Shown here: in pieces, positions 59,601 to 64,000 of the stretch | Layout: each line of letters begins with the position of its first letter | Numbering within the stretch: the first letter of the stretch is position 1 | Assembly: GCA_013399015.1 (NCBI GenBank) | Contig: VWZX01006814.1 | Coordinates: forward strand, 3,694,699-3,758,698 | DNA: 64,000 nucleotides | Source of the DNA: Galbula dea | Lineage: Eukaryota > Chordata > Aves > Piciformes > Galbulidae | Reading direction: 5' to 3' | Program-made: the position numbers and the translations under genes | The notes under the pieces: model-generated | Database searches by the model: none | What the model was told of the DNA's origin: nothing | Seen by the model: only the letters and a program-made list of their open reading frames with translations

Positions 59601-60958
59601 ATTGATGAACTGGTATTTAACTCAAACTCAGGACTTGAGATTTATTATTTTGGTAATTTTTCTACACTATTATACATGTAACAGATAAATTTCTGTGTCT
59701 TATACTACATTGTCACCTACATAATCCTAAGGTTATCTATAAAATCAGTGATTCAGAAGTCTGTCTCTTCTTCCCAGCATACCTTTGTCTTTGTTCCCCT
59801 CACAAGGGACTGACTCTCACTGACTTGCCTTCCTGTGATCTTCTCCCTTAGATGTTAACTTTCAGTCCTGCCTTGGGTTTTGTGCAAGTTATTTGAGAGC
59901 ATGTTTTATATGAAGACAAAGGTTATCTGGAATTTCAAGGAATATGATTCTTAAATGGATATGTGTTTTTGGAAGCGTAGGTTATATGCATGGAAATACA
60001 GCAAGTTTGAAAAGGCTGAATTATTCTGTTATTCACACAAGTACATTTGAGTTGATAGTCTCAGAACCACATTTGTACAGCCACAAAAATTTACTTTTTT
60101 TTTGACCCTGTGGACTTCTCTGCCAAGAAAAAAAAAAGGTGTTGTCATTTACAACTCTGACATGCCTGGAAAAGTGGTATGATTCCTACTTCTTTGAAAA
60201 TTTTCAGTCAACCTTCTGTTAAGGTATTTCTACTTTTAATTTCTAAGATCTTATGGACTCAAAAGGTACAAAAAAATGAAGCCAAGAAGTGAAGGAGATC
60301 CTCTAAAATAATGGAAGATGAGGTTTGATTACTGAAAGGATATTAAACTCTGCATCTCAGGCAATCACAAATAAAGTGTATCAACAGCTTTGCCTTTTCA
60401 GCACTGAAGGATGCTTAATATCATTTTTGTTCTTAAATAAAAAACACCTTTCCTTTTACAACCAAAGCATCTGACTTCTGAAACAGGTGGTGTATTAACC
60501 AGGCTTCTTCCGTGTGCTGACCCTCCTCCCCCCATGCTGCAACTGCAGACAACAGGTCTCTCAAGAAGTGCACACTGAGGTGCGTAGATCTCCTCACATA
60601 AACCCTAACAAAGTCAAATGACCTACCTGCTTTCTGTCCCTCTTCACATCACCAAGTGGCTTCAAGACATCTACTGTATCTTTCTAAGGGAAATGTGACC
60701 TGGAAAAGGCCTACCTGGCTCTTGAAATTCTGTAGTTATAAAAACTGTATGGCGACACTTTAACAGTTTAACCACTAGAATAAAGACATCAGCATCAGTA
60801 CAAAAACGATTTATTTCAGCATGGTGTATTTCATGTACAAGCAAGAGACTGGCAGCTTATTCATCAGAAGGAATACTTACATAGATAGTGTGGCCTGGAG
60901 AGCCAGGTATACTGGAACCTGGTCTGGAATAAATGCTTTCTGATGATGTTCTTGTAGG
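26522..60958 (-). CDS. ABLIM1: ABLIM1, C-terminal 467 codons in 16 coding exons
   Basis: ABLIM1 is a cytoskeletal scaffold with four LIM zinc fingers, a long Ser/Pro-rich linker and a C-terminal villin headpiece that binds F-actin. The exons are 60881-60958, 57980-58135, 53190-53225, 52313-52442, 49883-50002, 42682-42786, 40340-40387, 37921-38061, 36501-36592, 36270-36366, 34111-34172, 33742-33802, 32027-32034, 30679-30753, 27920-28000 and 26522-26635. Together they make 1404 nt with no frame break, ending in TAA. Every intron is GT-AG except the one after 30679, which is GC-AG. The LIM domains must lie to the right of the window. The protein matches mammalian ABLIM1, as I remember it, over the whole length, including phrases such as ETDHWPGPPS and MRMDRGVSMPNMLEPK. 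ABLIM2 and ABLIM3 lack several of these segments. Confidence 0.95.
26636..27919 (-). other. ABLIM1: ABLIM1 intron inside the villin headpiece
   Basis: Intron of 1284 bp, GTAAGA to AG. It splits the headpiece domain between Glu and Arg of TRLE/RHL. Nothing else is recognisable in it. Confidence 0.85.
27920..28000 (-). CDS. ABLIM1: ABLIM1 exon: villin headpiece, N-terminal half
   Basis: 81 nt, phase 0 at both ends. The acceptor has a C/T-rich tract ending TTGTTAACAG; the donor is GAG/GTAAGA. It encodes 27 residues that begin IFPYEMLMVTNRGRNKIL and end DVDRTRLE, the start of the headpiece domain. The same opening (IYPYE or IFPYE) is found in ABLIM2, ABLIM3 and dematin. Confidence 0.97.
30019..30179 (-). 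mobile_element. SINE-like element: tRNA-Glu-like head fused to CR1 3' tail
   Basis: Read on the minus strand, positions 30170-30098 (73 nt, tRNA length) align with a vertebrate tRNA-Glu. The A box is TGGTCTAGTGG (30161-30151), the B box is GTTCGATTCC (30118-30109), and the last bases GGTTAGGGAA resemble the tRNA 3' arm. Without a gap follows a CR1 3' end (30097-30019) with TTGGACTAGATGATC and the octamer tail ATTCTGTGATTCTGTG. The direct repeat ATTTCA lies at 30013-30018 and 30180-30185, which I take as a target-site duplication; the 5' end then carries 9 extra bases. The anticodon loop reads CTGTCAC (Asp-like GTC) and stem pairs are mismatched, so it is not a working tRNA gene. The structure is that of a SINE moved by CR1. 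Confidence 0.8.
30191..30285 (-). mobile_element. CR1 3'-end fragment next to the SINE
   Basis: The plus strand begins CACAGAATCACAGAATATTAG and then GGAGTTGGAAGGGACC, the reverse complement of a CR1 3' end. The element is about 95 bp, 5'-truncated and minus-oriented. Its octamer end lies just 5 bp from the duplicated ATTTCA that flanks the SINE, so the two retroposons sit tail-to-head. Confidence 0.88.
30679..30753 (-). CDS. ABLIM1: ABLIM1 exon with GC splice donor (SLPDSHVPG...NMLEPK)
   Basis: 75 nt, phase 0 to 0, 25 residues including MRMDRGVSMPNMLEPK, which is nearly identical to the mammalian protein as I recall it. The acceptor is CTGATGCAG. The donor is CCAAAG/GCAAGT, a GC donor that matches the rest of the consensus perfectly. 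The next GT, four bases on, would shift the frame against the following headpiece exon. Skipping this exon would keep the frame and join the DFQ microexon directly to the headpiece, an arrangement like that of ABLIM3. Confidence 0.93.
30754..32026 (-). other. ABLIM1: ABLIM1 intron after the microexon
   Basis: Intron of 1273 bp with donor GTAGAG and acceptor GATGCAG. No repeat or other element is recognised in it. Confidence 0.75.
32027..32034 (-). CDS. ABLIM1: ABLIM1 8-nt microexon (ATTTCCAG; Asp-Phe-Gln)
   Basis: The preceding exon ends in phase 1 (G) and the next coding exon starts in phase 0, so a segment of 3n+2 bases must lie between them. On the minus strand the intron holds a long pyrimidine tract ending TTTTCAG, then ATTTCCAG, then GTAGAG. 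With the preceding G it encodes Asp-Phe-Gln, matching the Asp-Tyr-Gln that I recall at this point in mammalian ABLIM1. ABLIM3 has Glu-Tyr-Lys at the equivalent place. It is far too short for gene finders. Confidence 0.88.
32035..33741 (-). other. ABLIM1: ABLIM1 intron before the microexon, largely an LTR
   Basis: Intron of 1707 bp. About 725 bp of it are a solo LTR in the opposite orientation (32893-33617), which begins only 124 bp after the splice donor. The 3' part next to the microexon has a strong pyrimidine tract. Confidence 0.85.
32893..33617 (+). mobile_element. Solo LTR of an endogenous retrovirus (ERVL-like, avian)
   Basis: The element begins (C)GTCCTGGTTTGGGTTAG and ends near CCTCTACA. 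It has a TATA box (ATATATAAAC, about 33199-33208), a pyrimidine-rich stretch, an (ATT)n tract at 33459-33475 and a GC-rich 3' part. This layout fits the TGTCCTGGTTT...CA long terminal repeats common in bird genomes, which are usually assigned to ERVL-type retroviruses. No internal gag or pol sequence adjoins it, so it is a solo LTR. I found no convincing target-site duplication, and the first base of the usual TG is changed. It is antisense to ABLIM1. Confidence 0.75.
33742..33802 (-). CDS. ABLIM1: ABLIM1 exon (PVSTDFGQYNSYGDVSGGVR)
   Basis: 61 nt, entering in phase 0 and leaving in phase 1. The acceptor is CCCATTACAG and the donor AGAG/GTAAGC. It encodes a tyrosine-containing linker segment close to that in mammals. 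The phase change means that it can only join onward through the 8-nt microexon; skipping both together (69 nt) would keep the frame. Confidence 0.95.
33803..34110 (-). other. ABLIM1: ABLIM1 short intron
   Basis: Intron of 308 bp, GTAAGG to CAG, with no recognisable inserted element. Confidence 0.85.
34111..34172 (-). CDS. ABLIM1: ABLIM1 exon (SKTSSLPGYGKNGLHR)
   Basis: 62 nt, entering in phase 1 and leaving in phase 0. The acceptor TCATTCAACAG follows a C/T-rich tract; the donor is AGG/GTAAGG. The segment SLPGYGKNGLHR is shared by all ABLIM paralogues. The first few residues (HASA before SKT) differ from mammals. A second AG 10 bases downstream (TTCAG/CTTCC) would be out of phase. Confidence 0.92.
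34173..36269 (-). other. ABLIM1: ABLIM1 intron, 2.1 kb
   Basis: Unique sequence with no named repeat and no coding signal that I trust. Its donor has a neighbour 9 nt downstream (see the adjoining exon). Confidence 0.75.
36270..36366 (-). CDS. ABLIM1: ABLIM1 exon (LNSGLGQLILKEEMEKES...YDSP)
   Basis: 97 nt, phase 0 to 1. It encodes a charged, probably helical segment (LILKEEMEKESRDRS) followed by ASRYDSP, as in mammals. The strong donor is CCAG/GTAATT at 36269. A weaker GT nine bases on (CAT/GTAGAC, exon end 36261) keeps the phase and would add Gly-Asn-Ser, restoring the Asn-Ser of the mammalian ...SPINS... sequence. Either form is in frame. Confidence 0.93.
36367..36500 (-). other. ABLIM1: ABLIM1 short intron, 134 bp
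   Basis: A very short intron with donor AAG/GTGGTT and acceptor TTTATAG. It contains an AATAAA on the minus strand that is probably irrelevant. Confidence 0.85.
36501..36592 (-). CDS. ABLIM1: ABLIM1 exon, acidic/basic helix (GREEDDEELQRRRQLQEEQ)
   Basis: 92 nt, phase 1 to 0. It encodes MRRRSSGREEDDEELQRR and RQLQEEQLMK, a highly charged segment with coiled-coil character in the family. The RRRSSG sequence is a basophilic-kinase type site. The acceptor is GGAAGCAG and the donor ATGAAG/GTGGTT. Confidence 0.96.
36593..37920 (-). other. ABLIM1: ABLIM1 intron with small tandem repeat
   Basis: Intron of 1328 bp. It contains a 15-16 bp unit repeated three times at 36871-36916 and no named transposon. 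Confidence 0.8.
36871..36916. repeat. Threefold tandem repeat of a 15-16 bp unit (AATCAATGCAATAGG)
   Basis: Three copies of AATCAATGCAATAG(GA) follow one another with one-base length differences. It is a small local duplication inside an ABLIM1 intron. Confidence 0.85.
37921..38061 (-). CDS. ABLIM1: ABLIM1 exon (AALAAQSKSSEDIIK...WPGPPS)
   Basis: 141 nt, phase 1 at both ends, so it can be skipped without a frame break. It encodes QSKSSEDIIKSSKFPAAHAP and then PKIETDHWPGPPSLAAIG, closely like mammalian ABLIM1. The acceptor is GATGCAG and the donor ATAG/GTATGC. Its base composition is more GC-rich than the introns. Confidence 0.97.
   Translation of the reverse strand: MLWQHRASPPRISSSPPSSQQLMHQHPTRYQRLRRTTGQVLPPLRP
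38062..40339 (-). other. ABLIM1: ABLIM1 intron containing a candidate alternative exon
   Basis: Intron of 2278 bp. It holds the open, phase-compatible segment at 39354-39505 that is described separately. The rest is AT-rich with A-runs around 38800-38840. Confidence 0.75.
39354..39505 (-). CDS. ABLIM1: Candidate alternative C-terminal exon of ABLIM1 (unproven)
   Basis: On the minus strand a pyrimidine-rich acceptor (TTTGCATCCCTTTGCAG) is followed by a frame that enters in phase 1, exactly as needed after the 48-nt exon at 40340. It encodes Asp plus 49 residues and TAA. The central part, GLDEQLAESLWAEMIRKAQE, looks like a charged amphipathic helix and unlike translated intron. No good phase-1 donor precedes the stop, so it would act as a terminal or frame-ending exon and give an ABLIM1 without linker end and headpiece. 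I do not recognise the peptide. A minus-strand AATAAA lies roughly 0.7 kb further on. A chance open frame remains possible. Confidence 0.4.
40340..40387 (-). CDS. ABLIM1: ABLIM1 small exon, 48 nt (DQGVNIYRKPPIYKQH)
   Basis: 48 nt, phase 1 at both ends. The acceptor is AATTTCACAG and the donor CATG/GTAAAT. It encodes NIYRKPPIYKQ, a tyrosine-rich motif conserved in ABLIM proteins. Its small symmetric size makes it a natural cassette exon. Confidence 0.97.
40388..42681 (-). other. ABLIM1: ABLIM1 intron, 2.3 kb
   Basis: Unique, AT-leaning sequence without a recognised element or coding signal. Confidence 0.75.
42682..42786 (-). CDS. ABLIM1: ABLIM1 exon (NEPSSGRNSPVPYRPDSRPL...HFHVP)
   Basis: 105 nt, phase 1 at both ends. 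It encodes GNEPSSGRNSPVPYRPDSRP and then LTPTYAQAPKHFHVP, nearly identical to mammals. The SP and TP dipeptides are probable proline-directed phosphorylation sites. The acceptor is TTTCATTGGAG and the donor CCAG/GTAGGA. It is noticeably richer in CpG than its flanks. Confidence 0.97.
44071..44795 (-). mobile_element. CR1 LINE, 5'-truncated, same strand as ABLIM1
   Basis: The plus strand begins ATAGAATGGCCCAGGTTGG and AAGGAACC, the reverse complement of a CR1 3' end. The match extends through the pol C-terminus to about 44795 (CATGACCCCCAAGTCCTTC region). The minus-strand frame carries HLAYCIQFWGPQHRKG, GLFSLEKRRLQGDLI and HWNRLPREVV. It belongs to a different CR1 subfamily from the copy at 13986 (different linker and tail sequence). 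Confidence 0.93.
44150..44737 (-). pseudogene. CR1 pol remnant, 195 codons open
   Basis: The last part of the CR1 ORF2 protein is still open over 195 codons, ending at the natural stop after LDVALGNLI. The catalytic reverse transcriptase motif and the endonuclease are missing because of 5' truncation. The intact frame suggests a fairly young insertion. It is not a host protein. Confidence 0.9.
49883..50002 (-). CDS. ABLIM1: ABLIM1 exon (ELLSTGVQRLSYLRTSS...HHFIPHVK)
   Basis: 120 nt, phase 1 at both ends. It encodes STHHDSRPNSPFRHHF and surrounding Ser-rich sequence, close to the mammalian exon. The acceptor is CCTGCCGCAG and the donor AAAG/GTAAGG. It is symmetric and so skippable; joining the exons on either side would read HRP-G-NEPSSG. 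Confidence 0.95.
50003..52312 (-). other. ABLIM1: ABLIM1 intron with 41-bp tandem duplication
   Basis: Intron of 2310 bp. A 41-bp unit occurs twice at 50182-50263, close to the downstream acceptor. An open frame at 50782-51075 on the minus strand has no domain or splice support and I treat it as chance. Confidence 0.75.
50182..50263. repeat. Tandem duplication of a 41-bp unit
   Basis: TTAGACAAAATCACAGGAAG... at 50182 and TTAGACAAAATTACAGAAAG... at 50223 align over 41 bp with about five mismatches; both end GAGAGGCTCAGAT. The duplication lies about 180 bp upstream (in gene orientation) of the acceptor of the 120-nt exon. Confidence 0.9.
52313..52442 (-). CDS. ABLIM1: ABLIM1 exon (GYQDIRDRMIHRSTSQGSI...HFHRP)
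   Basis: 130 nt, phase 0 to 1. It encodes IHRSTSQGSINSPVYSRH and SYTPTMSRSPQHFHRP, almost identical to mammalian ABLIM1. It is a Ser/Thr-rich region with several SP/TP sites. The acceptor is TATCCTGCAG and the donor CCTG/GTAAGG. Confidence 0.97.
52443..53189 (-). other. ABLIM1: ABLIM1 intron, 0.75 kb
   Basis: GTAAGT to CAG, with nothing else recognisable in it. Confidence 0.85.
53190..53225 (-). CDS. ABLIM1: ABLIM1 small exon, 36 nt (SPRTLSPTPSAE)
   Basis: 36 nt, phase 0 at both ends, encoding 12 residues identical to those I recall from mammals. The acceptor is GTCTTTGCAG and the donor GAA/GTAAGT. It contains three SP/TP sites and can be skipped in frame. Confidence 0.95.
53226..57979 (-). 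other. ABLIM1: ABLIM1 intron, 4.8 kb
   Basis: Unique sequence apart from an A-run at 55115-55133 (T-run on the gene strand). No coding signal or named repeat was found. Confidence 0.75.
55103..55133. repeat. A-rich tract with 19 consecutive A
   Basis: GAAAAACAAAACAAAA runs into 19 uninterrupted A on the plus strand. No retrocopy body is recognisable upstream, so I call it only a homopolymer tract. Confidence 0.85.
57980..58135 (-). CDS. ABLIM1: ABLIM1 exon (AKVDNEILDYKDLAAIPKVK...QSLGE)
   Basis: 156 nt, phase 0 at both ends, 52 residues. It includes NEILDYKDLAAIPKVKAIYD and IERPDLITYEPFYTSAYEDR, nearly identical to mammals. This is the conserved Tyr-rich segment after the LIM domains. The acceptor is GACCTTCAG and the donor GAG/GTAATG. 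Confidence 0.97.
58136..60880 (-). other. ABLIM1: ABLIM1 intron, 2.7 kb
   Basis: Unique sequence with donor GTAAGT. No named element or coding signal was found. Confidence 0.8.
60881..60958 (-). CDS. ABLIM1: ABLIM1 exon (PTRTSSESIYSRPGSSIPGS...)
   Basis: 78 nt, phase 0 at both ends, 26 residues. SSESIYSRPGSSIPGSPGHT is a serine-rich motif immediately after the fourth LIM domain in the family. The acceptor is CTTTTTCTTTTTCAG and the donor TAT/GTAAGT. It is the most upstream ABLIM1 exon in the window. As I recall, the preceding exon ends in phase 0 with the last LIM residues, and it is not found up to 64000. Confidence 0.96.
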
Positions 60959-63900
60959 CTGAAAAAGAAAAAGCAACTTTTCAGAGCAACCTGAAGCTAT
61001 TAGTATTGGTAATTTTGGTTTTAGGTGAAGAAATCTGCATATATCTGGAAATTAACTGAATTTAAGAAAAAAATGTCAACACAAATGCAAGCATTCTGGC
61101 AAATTTCACATTCTTGTGAAACAAGTGGGCTTCTTTTTGGTATGGAAAGGAGTGCTGTGAGAGGGGAAAGAGGTTTTCTAAATCATACAATGTAAAAGAC
61201 TGACAACAATAATGAACAAAATCAAACACCACCTGCCAGATACACTGCAAGAAGCCATACAAAGTACAATCCAAGATAGTCCTGCTGGTCAAATGTTTAT
61301 CAAAACATTAGTTCACAAACAGCTAGAGGTATCAGCAGTTCAGCAGACAAAACTGTTGAGAGGAGCATAGCACACATCACCACTGTCCAGTCACTGGATT
61401 TCCATTACAAATACAAACTGAATTCAGTCCTTCTAAGTAGAAGGACCAGAAATCCTTGGCTTGGAGCTGTCTCCTACATCTGCAGCACAATGTAGATGCA
61501 ACACAAAAGCTATGCAGTTGACTGAAATTTCATGATCCCCCATACTGCCAAAGTCCTGACGTTTAGTGACAGTGTCCTGCAACCTGAAACTCATGAGAAC
61601 AGTCACATCCCTACAAAGTGAGTGCTGTTTCCAAGACTGCATCAGGACTAGACAGACACTAATTCCCTGGGGGAAAGGAGAAGAGACAAAATAACTTATC
61701 ACTGAGATGTGGGGATCCTGAGAACTTGATGAATGTGAAAAACATCTATTTAATCAAAATTTAGGCAGGCTATTGTGGCAATTACTCCTAAACTTGACAA
61801 GCAGCAGACACACAAAGGCAGTCAACAATATCCCACTATCAAATGAGAAACCATGAAAAATTTTTGCTCCATAATTGACTGCAAAGAACCAAATCCCATC
61901 ACAAAGCAACACATTAGCAGAGGACTCTGATGACTAGTGCAGCGGGATACTTCAAAGTCACTGACAAATAAATCTTGGTAAATAGTCCTTACCTCGACAG
62001 ATTGTGACAGTGACCTAAGGGACCTTCAAGAATACATTGAAGAGAAACAAGGCTTGACAGCCTGGCTTGCTGATTTTTCTTAGGAAATATCTGGAGTGAA
62101 CACAACAAGGCTACTGGATCTCTTTTATCTATCAGCATATATTTCCTGAAAGGATCCTTCAACAGATCTCAGAGACTTTCTAGCTTTTATTTCATAGCCA
62201 GGAAAGCTATTAGAACCATCGACAAAAAAAAATGCTGAAAGCTAGTCATGGATCATACAGCAGACTTTCTCAGGCTTCATTTATAGAAATGAAATTACCA
62301 GAGGAGGGTCAGAGGAATAAAAGGCTTCGAACATATTCCATCAAAACCCATGAAGATTCAAACCAAACAGAGAGCAGATGTGGCCATGGGCTGACACAGT
62401 CATAAATCCTCTCCAGAGTGTCTCTAAGAACACTTTATCAGCTGGACCTTTATGTGTTCTTCTCTTTTTCTCTCTATAGCTCCGAACCCCTACATCCCAA
62501 ACCAGAACAACAATTTCTCATCTGCCCTTAAGCTCCTCCTCTGATGCAATCAAAGCAAAGAACCCAACAAAAACCACTTGTTTCATGGAAACGTTACAAG
62601 AACAATGCTGGAAAATCTGGCTGTTGTTGAGAAACACTTTATTCCTCCTTTCTTTCTGCCATTTCACACCCCTGTCCTTTTGAGTGAAGACACATGGAAC
62701 ACATTGCTGCAGTTGCTACGGAAAATAATTGTTTTCATTACAACATAGGGTACAGCAGTAAGTAGCTGAGGTACTGTTAGGGGTGTCACTGTTACCTTTG
62801 GCTTTTGGCAGACATGCTTTAACAGTTTTGTCTGCTCAATATTCTGTTGTAGGAAAACAAGTGTTAGAGGCAGTTAGGGCTTCTTTCCACCTTACAGCTC
62901 CTCTGGATGCATGCTCTTTGCTCTGGATCTTTTACAATCACTTCAGAAAACAAGAAATTCTCAGCCCTTGGTCCATCTCCTTAGTTTCATCTCTTAGTGT
63001 CACTGCTAAAAGACTTTTCAGCAAAGGAGAAATCACTTGTATTTATCAGTTGAGTGAATTTATTAAATAGACACTTTAAGAAGATAGTTTCAGCCACATC
63101 CTGCTAACAGCTTTCTTTGGTACTCTTAACCCTAGAGTACAGGAGCAGTTGTCTGATGGACTGGCAAGTTGTAGCACCTGTTCTTCATTTCCTCACTGTG
63201 TTTCTGCTCCAAGTTCCTTGTTACCATCCCATTAACACAGCCATGAGCCAAATATGACACCCTTTAAAATCAGGTTTCCATTTTCTGTTAATTCTTCCTG
63301 CAAACATCAATTTTACCTTCTGTCTGCTGCCAAGCTCCACATTCCTTGGGTAGGATCCCATCCTGCCAGCCACAGCCTGAGTACACACTGCTCCTCTCCT
63401 GAGGGGCTTAATCCAAGCAGACTGGAATTCTAGAGCCCCTCTATTTGCTCCCAGTCCTTTATTTTGCTTAAGTTTACAACAAACTCTTGAAGACAGTGCA
63501 CGAGAAAGAGGACTTCTTCATCTACTCTCACCTTTCCTGCCTCACTTTGCCCTATTTCTTGTTTTGAATTACACAGACTGTTTCCATCTGGCTATTACCT
63601 ACTCTGCTGCTCCATAGCTTTGCACTTTGCCATAAAGACAATTGCATTGCACTTAATTTGTGCTGCTTGCCTTATCAAATACAGACTAAGGTTTCCTTCA
63701 TATACGCTGCTCCTCTGGCATGCTTTTAGTTGCTACGGTTGACCCCTCTCCTAACAGACCTACAATAGCTCCTGACTGAAAATCTGTCATGAGGTACACC
63801 TTTTATTAGACTGCACATTACATGTTCATTAACAAGATGAGAGCCCTTGACCCTGCGTACTATTAATTGTGACTCTGTATCTTCAACAGGTGGCAAGAGA

Positions 63901-64000
63901 AACACTGGAGGTCAAGTTCTCGATTGACGTAATTGCAATGGGGTGTAAAGTCCACCCTAGAGCAGAGCTGATCAGAGAATAAAAGAGAATGAAACAGGAA
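60959..64000 (-). other. ABLIM1: ABLIM1 intron running out of the window
   Basis: At least 3 kb of intron between the LIM-domain exons (to the right, outside) and the exon at 60881. No cysteine/histidine LIM pattern occurs in any minus-strand frame here. A good isolated donor string (GAG/GTAAGG at 61993) lacks an in-phase open exon. Confidence 0.75.

Noticed and set aside
61993..62040. Donor GAG/GTAAGG upstream of the first ABLIM1 exon in the window
   Set aside because: The frame that would join in phase 0 meets a stop just upstream without an in-phase acceptor.
1..64000. CRISPR, bacterial operon, phage or other prokaryotic system
   Set aside because: Composition, introns, CR1 elements and gene content are vertebrate throughout. 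No regularly spaced repeats or dense coding were seen.

Overview
The window is nuclear DNA from a bird. The evidence is several copies of the avian CR1 LINE with typical 3' ends, an avian-type solo LTR, vertebrate GT-AG exon/intron structure and a vertebrate gene order. All protein-coding content lies on the minus strand and belongs to two tandem genes. In transcription order these are ABLIM1 (actin-binding LIM protein 1), entering from the right, and AFAP1L2 (actin filament-associated protein 1-like 2), whose 5' end is at the left. As I recall, human 10q25 has the same order and orientation.

ABLIM1 (60958 down to 26522) is present from just after the fourth LIM domain to the stop codon. I placed 16 coding exons by their splice sites, reading-frame phases and recognisable protein sequence. 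They join without a frame break into 1404 nt (467 codons plus stop). They encode the low-complexity serine/proline-rich linker, a short charged helix and the C-terminal villin headpiece. One exon is only 8 nt long, one intron has a GC donor instead of GT, and several central exons are phase-1 symmetric cassettes. A probable 3' UTR of up to about 6.9 kb runs left from 26521; its end is an inference.

The stretch between about 4.7 and 19.6 kb is intergenic and holds one 5'-truncated CR1 copy and a GGAA microsatellite. At 3.65-4.56 kb a CpG island surrounds the AFAP1L2 start codon (4233). Only the first 16 coding bases are in the window, followed by a good splice donor. Positions 1-4217 are its first intron.

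The least expected items are: (1) an 8-nt ABLIM1 microexon; (2) an in-phase open segment at 39354-39505 that looks like an alternative C-terminal exon of ABLIM1 and would give a protein without the headpiece; (3) a short retroposon at 30019-30179 with a tRNA-Glu-like head joined to a CR1 3' tail, bounded by a 6-bp direct repeat, which has the form of a CR1-mobilised SINE; and (4) a hairpin at 19642-19664 that carries AATAAA on both strands near the presumed ABLIM1 3' end. I see no CRISPR array, rRNA, prokaryotic operon or intact autonomous transposon. Most long open frames in the window are chance frames.
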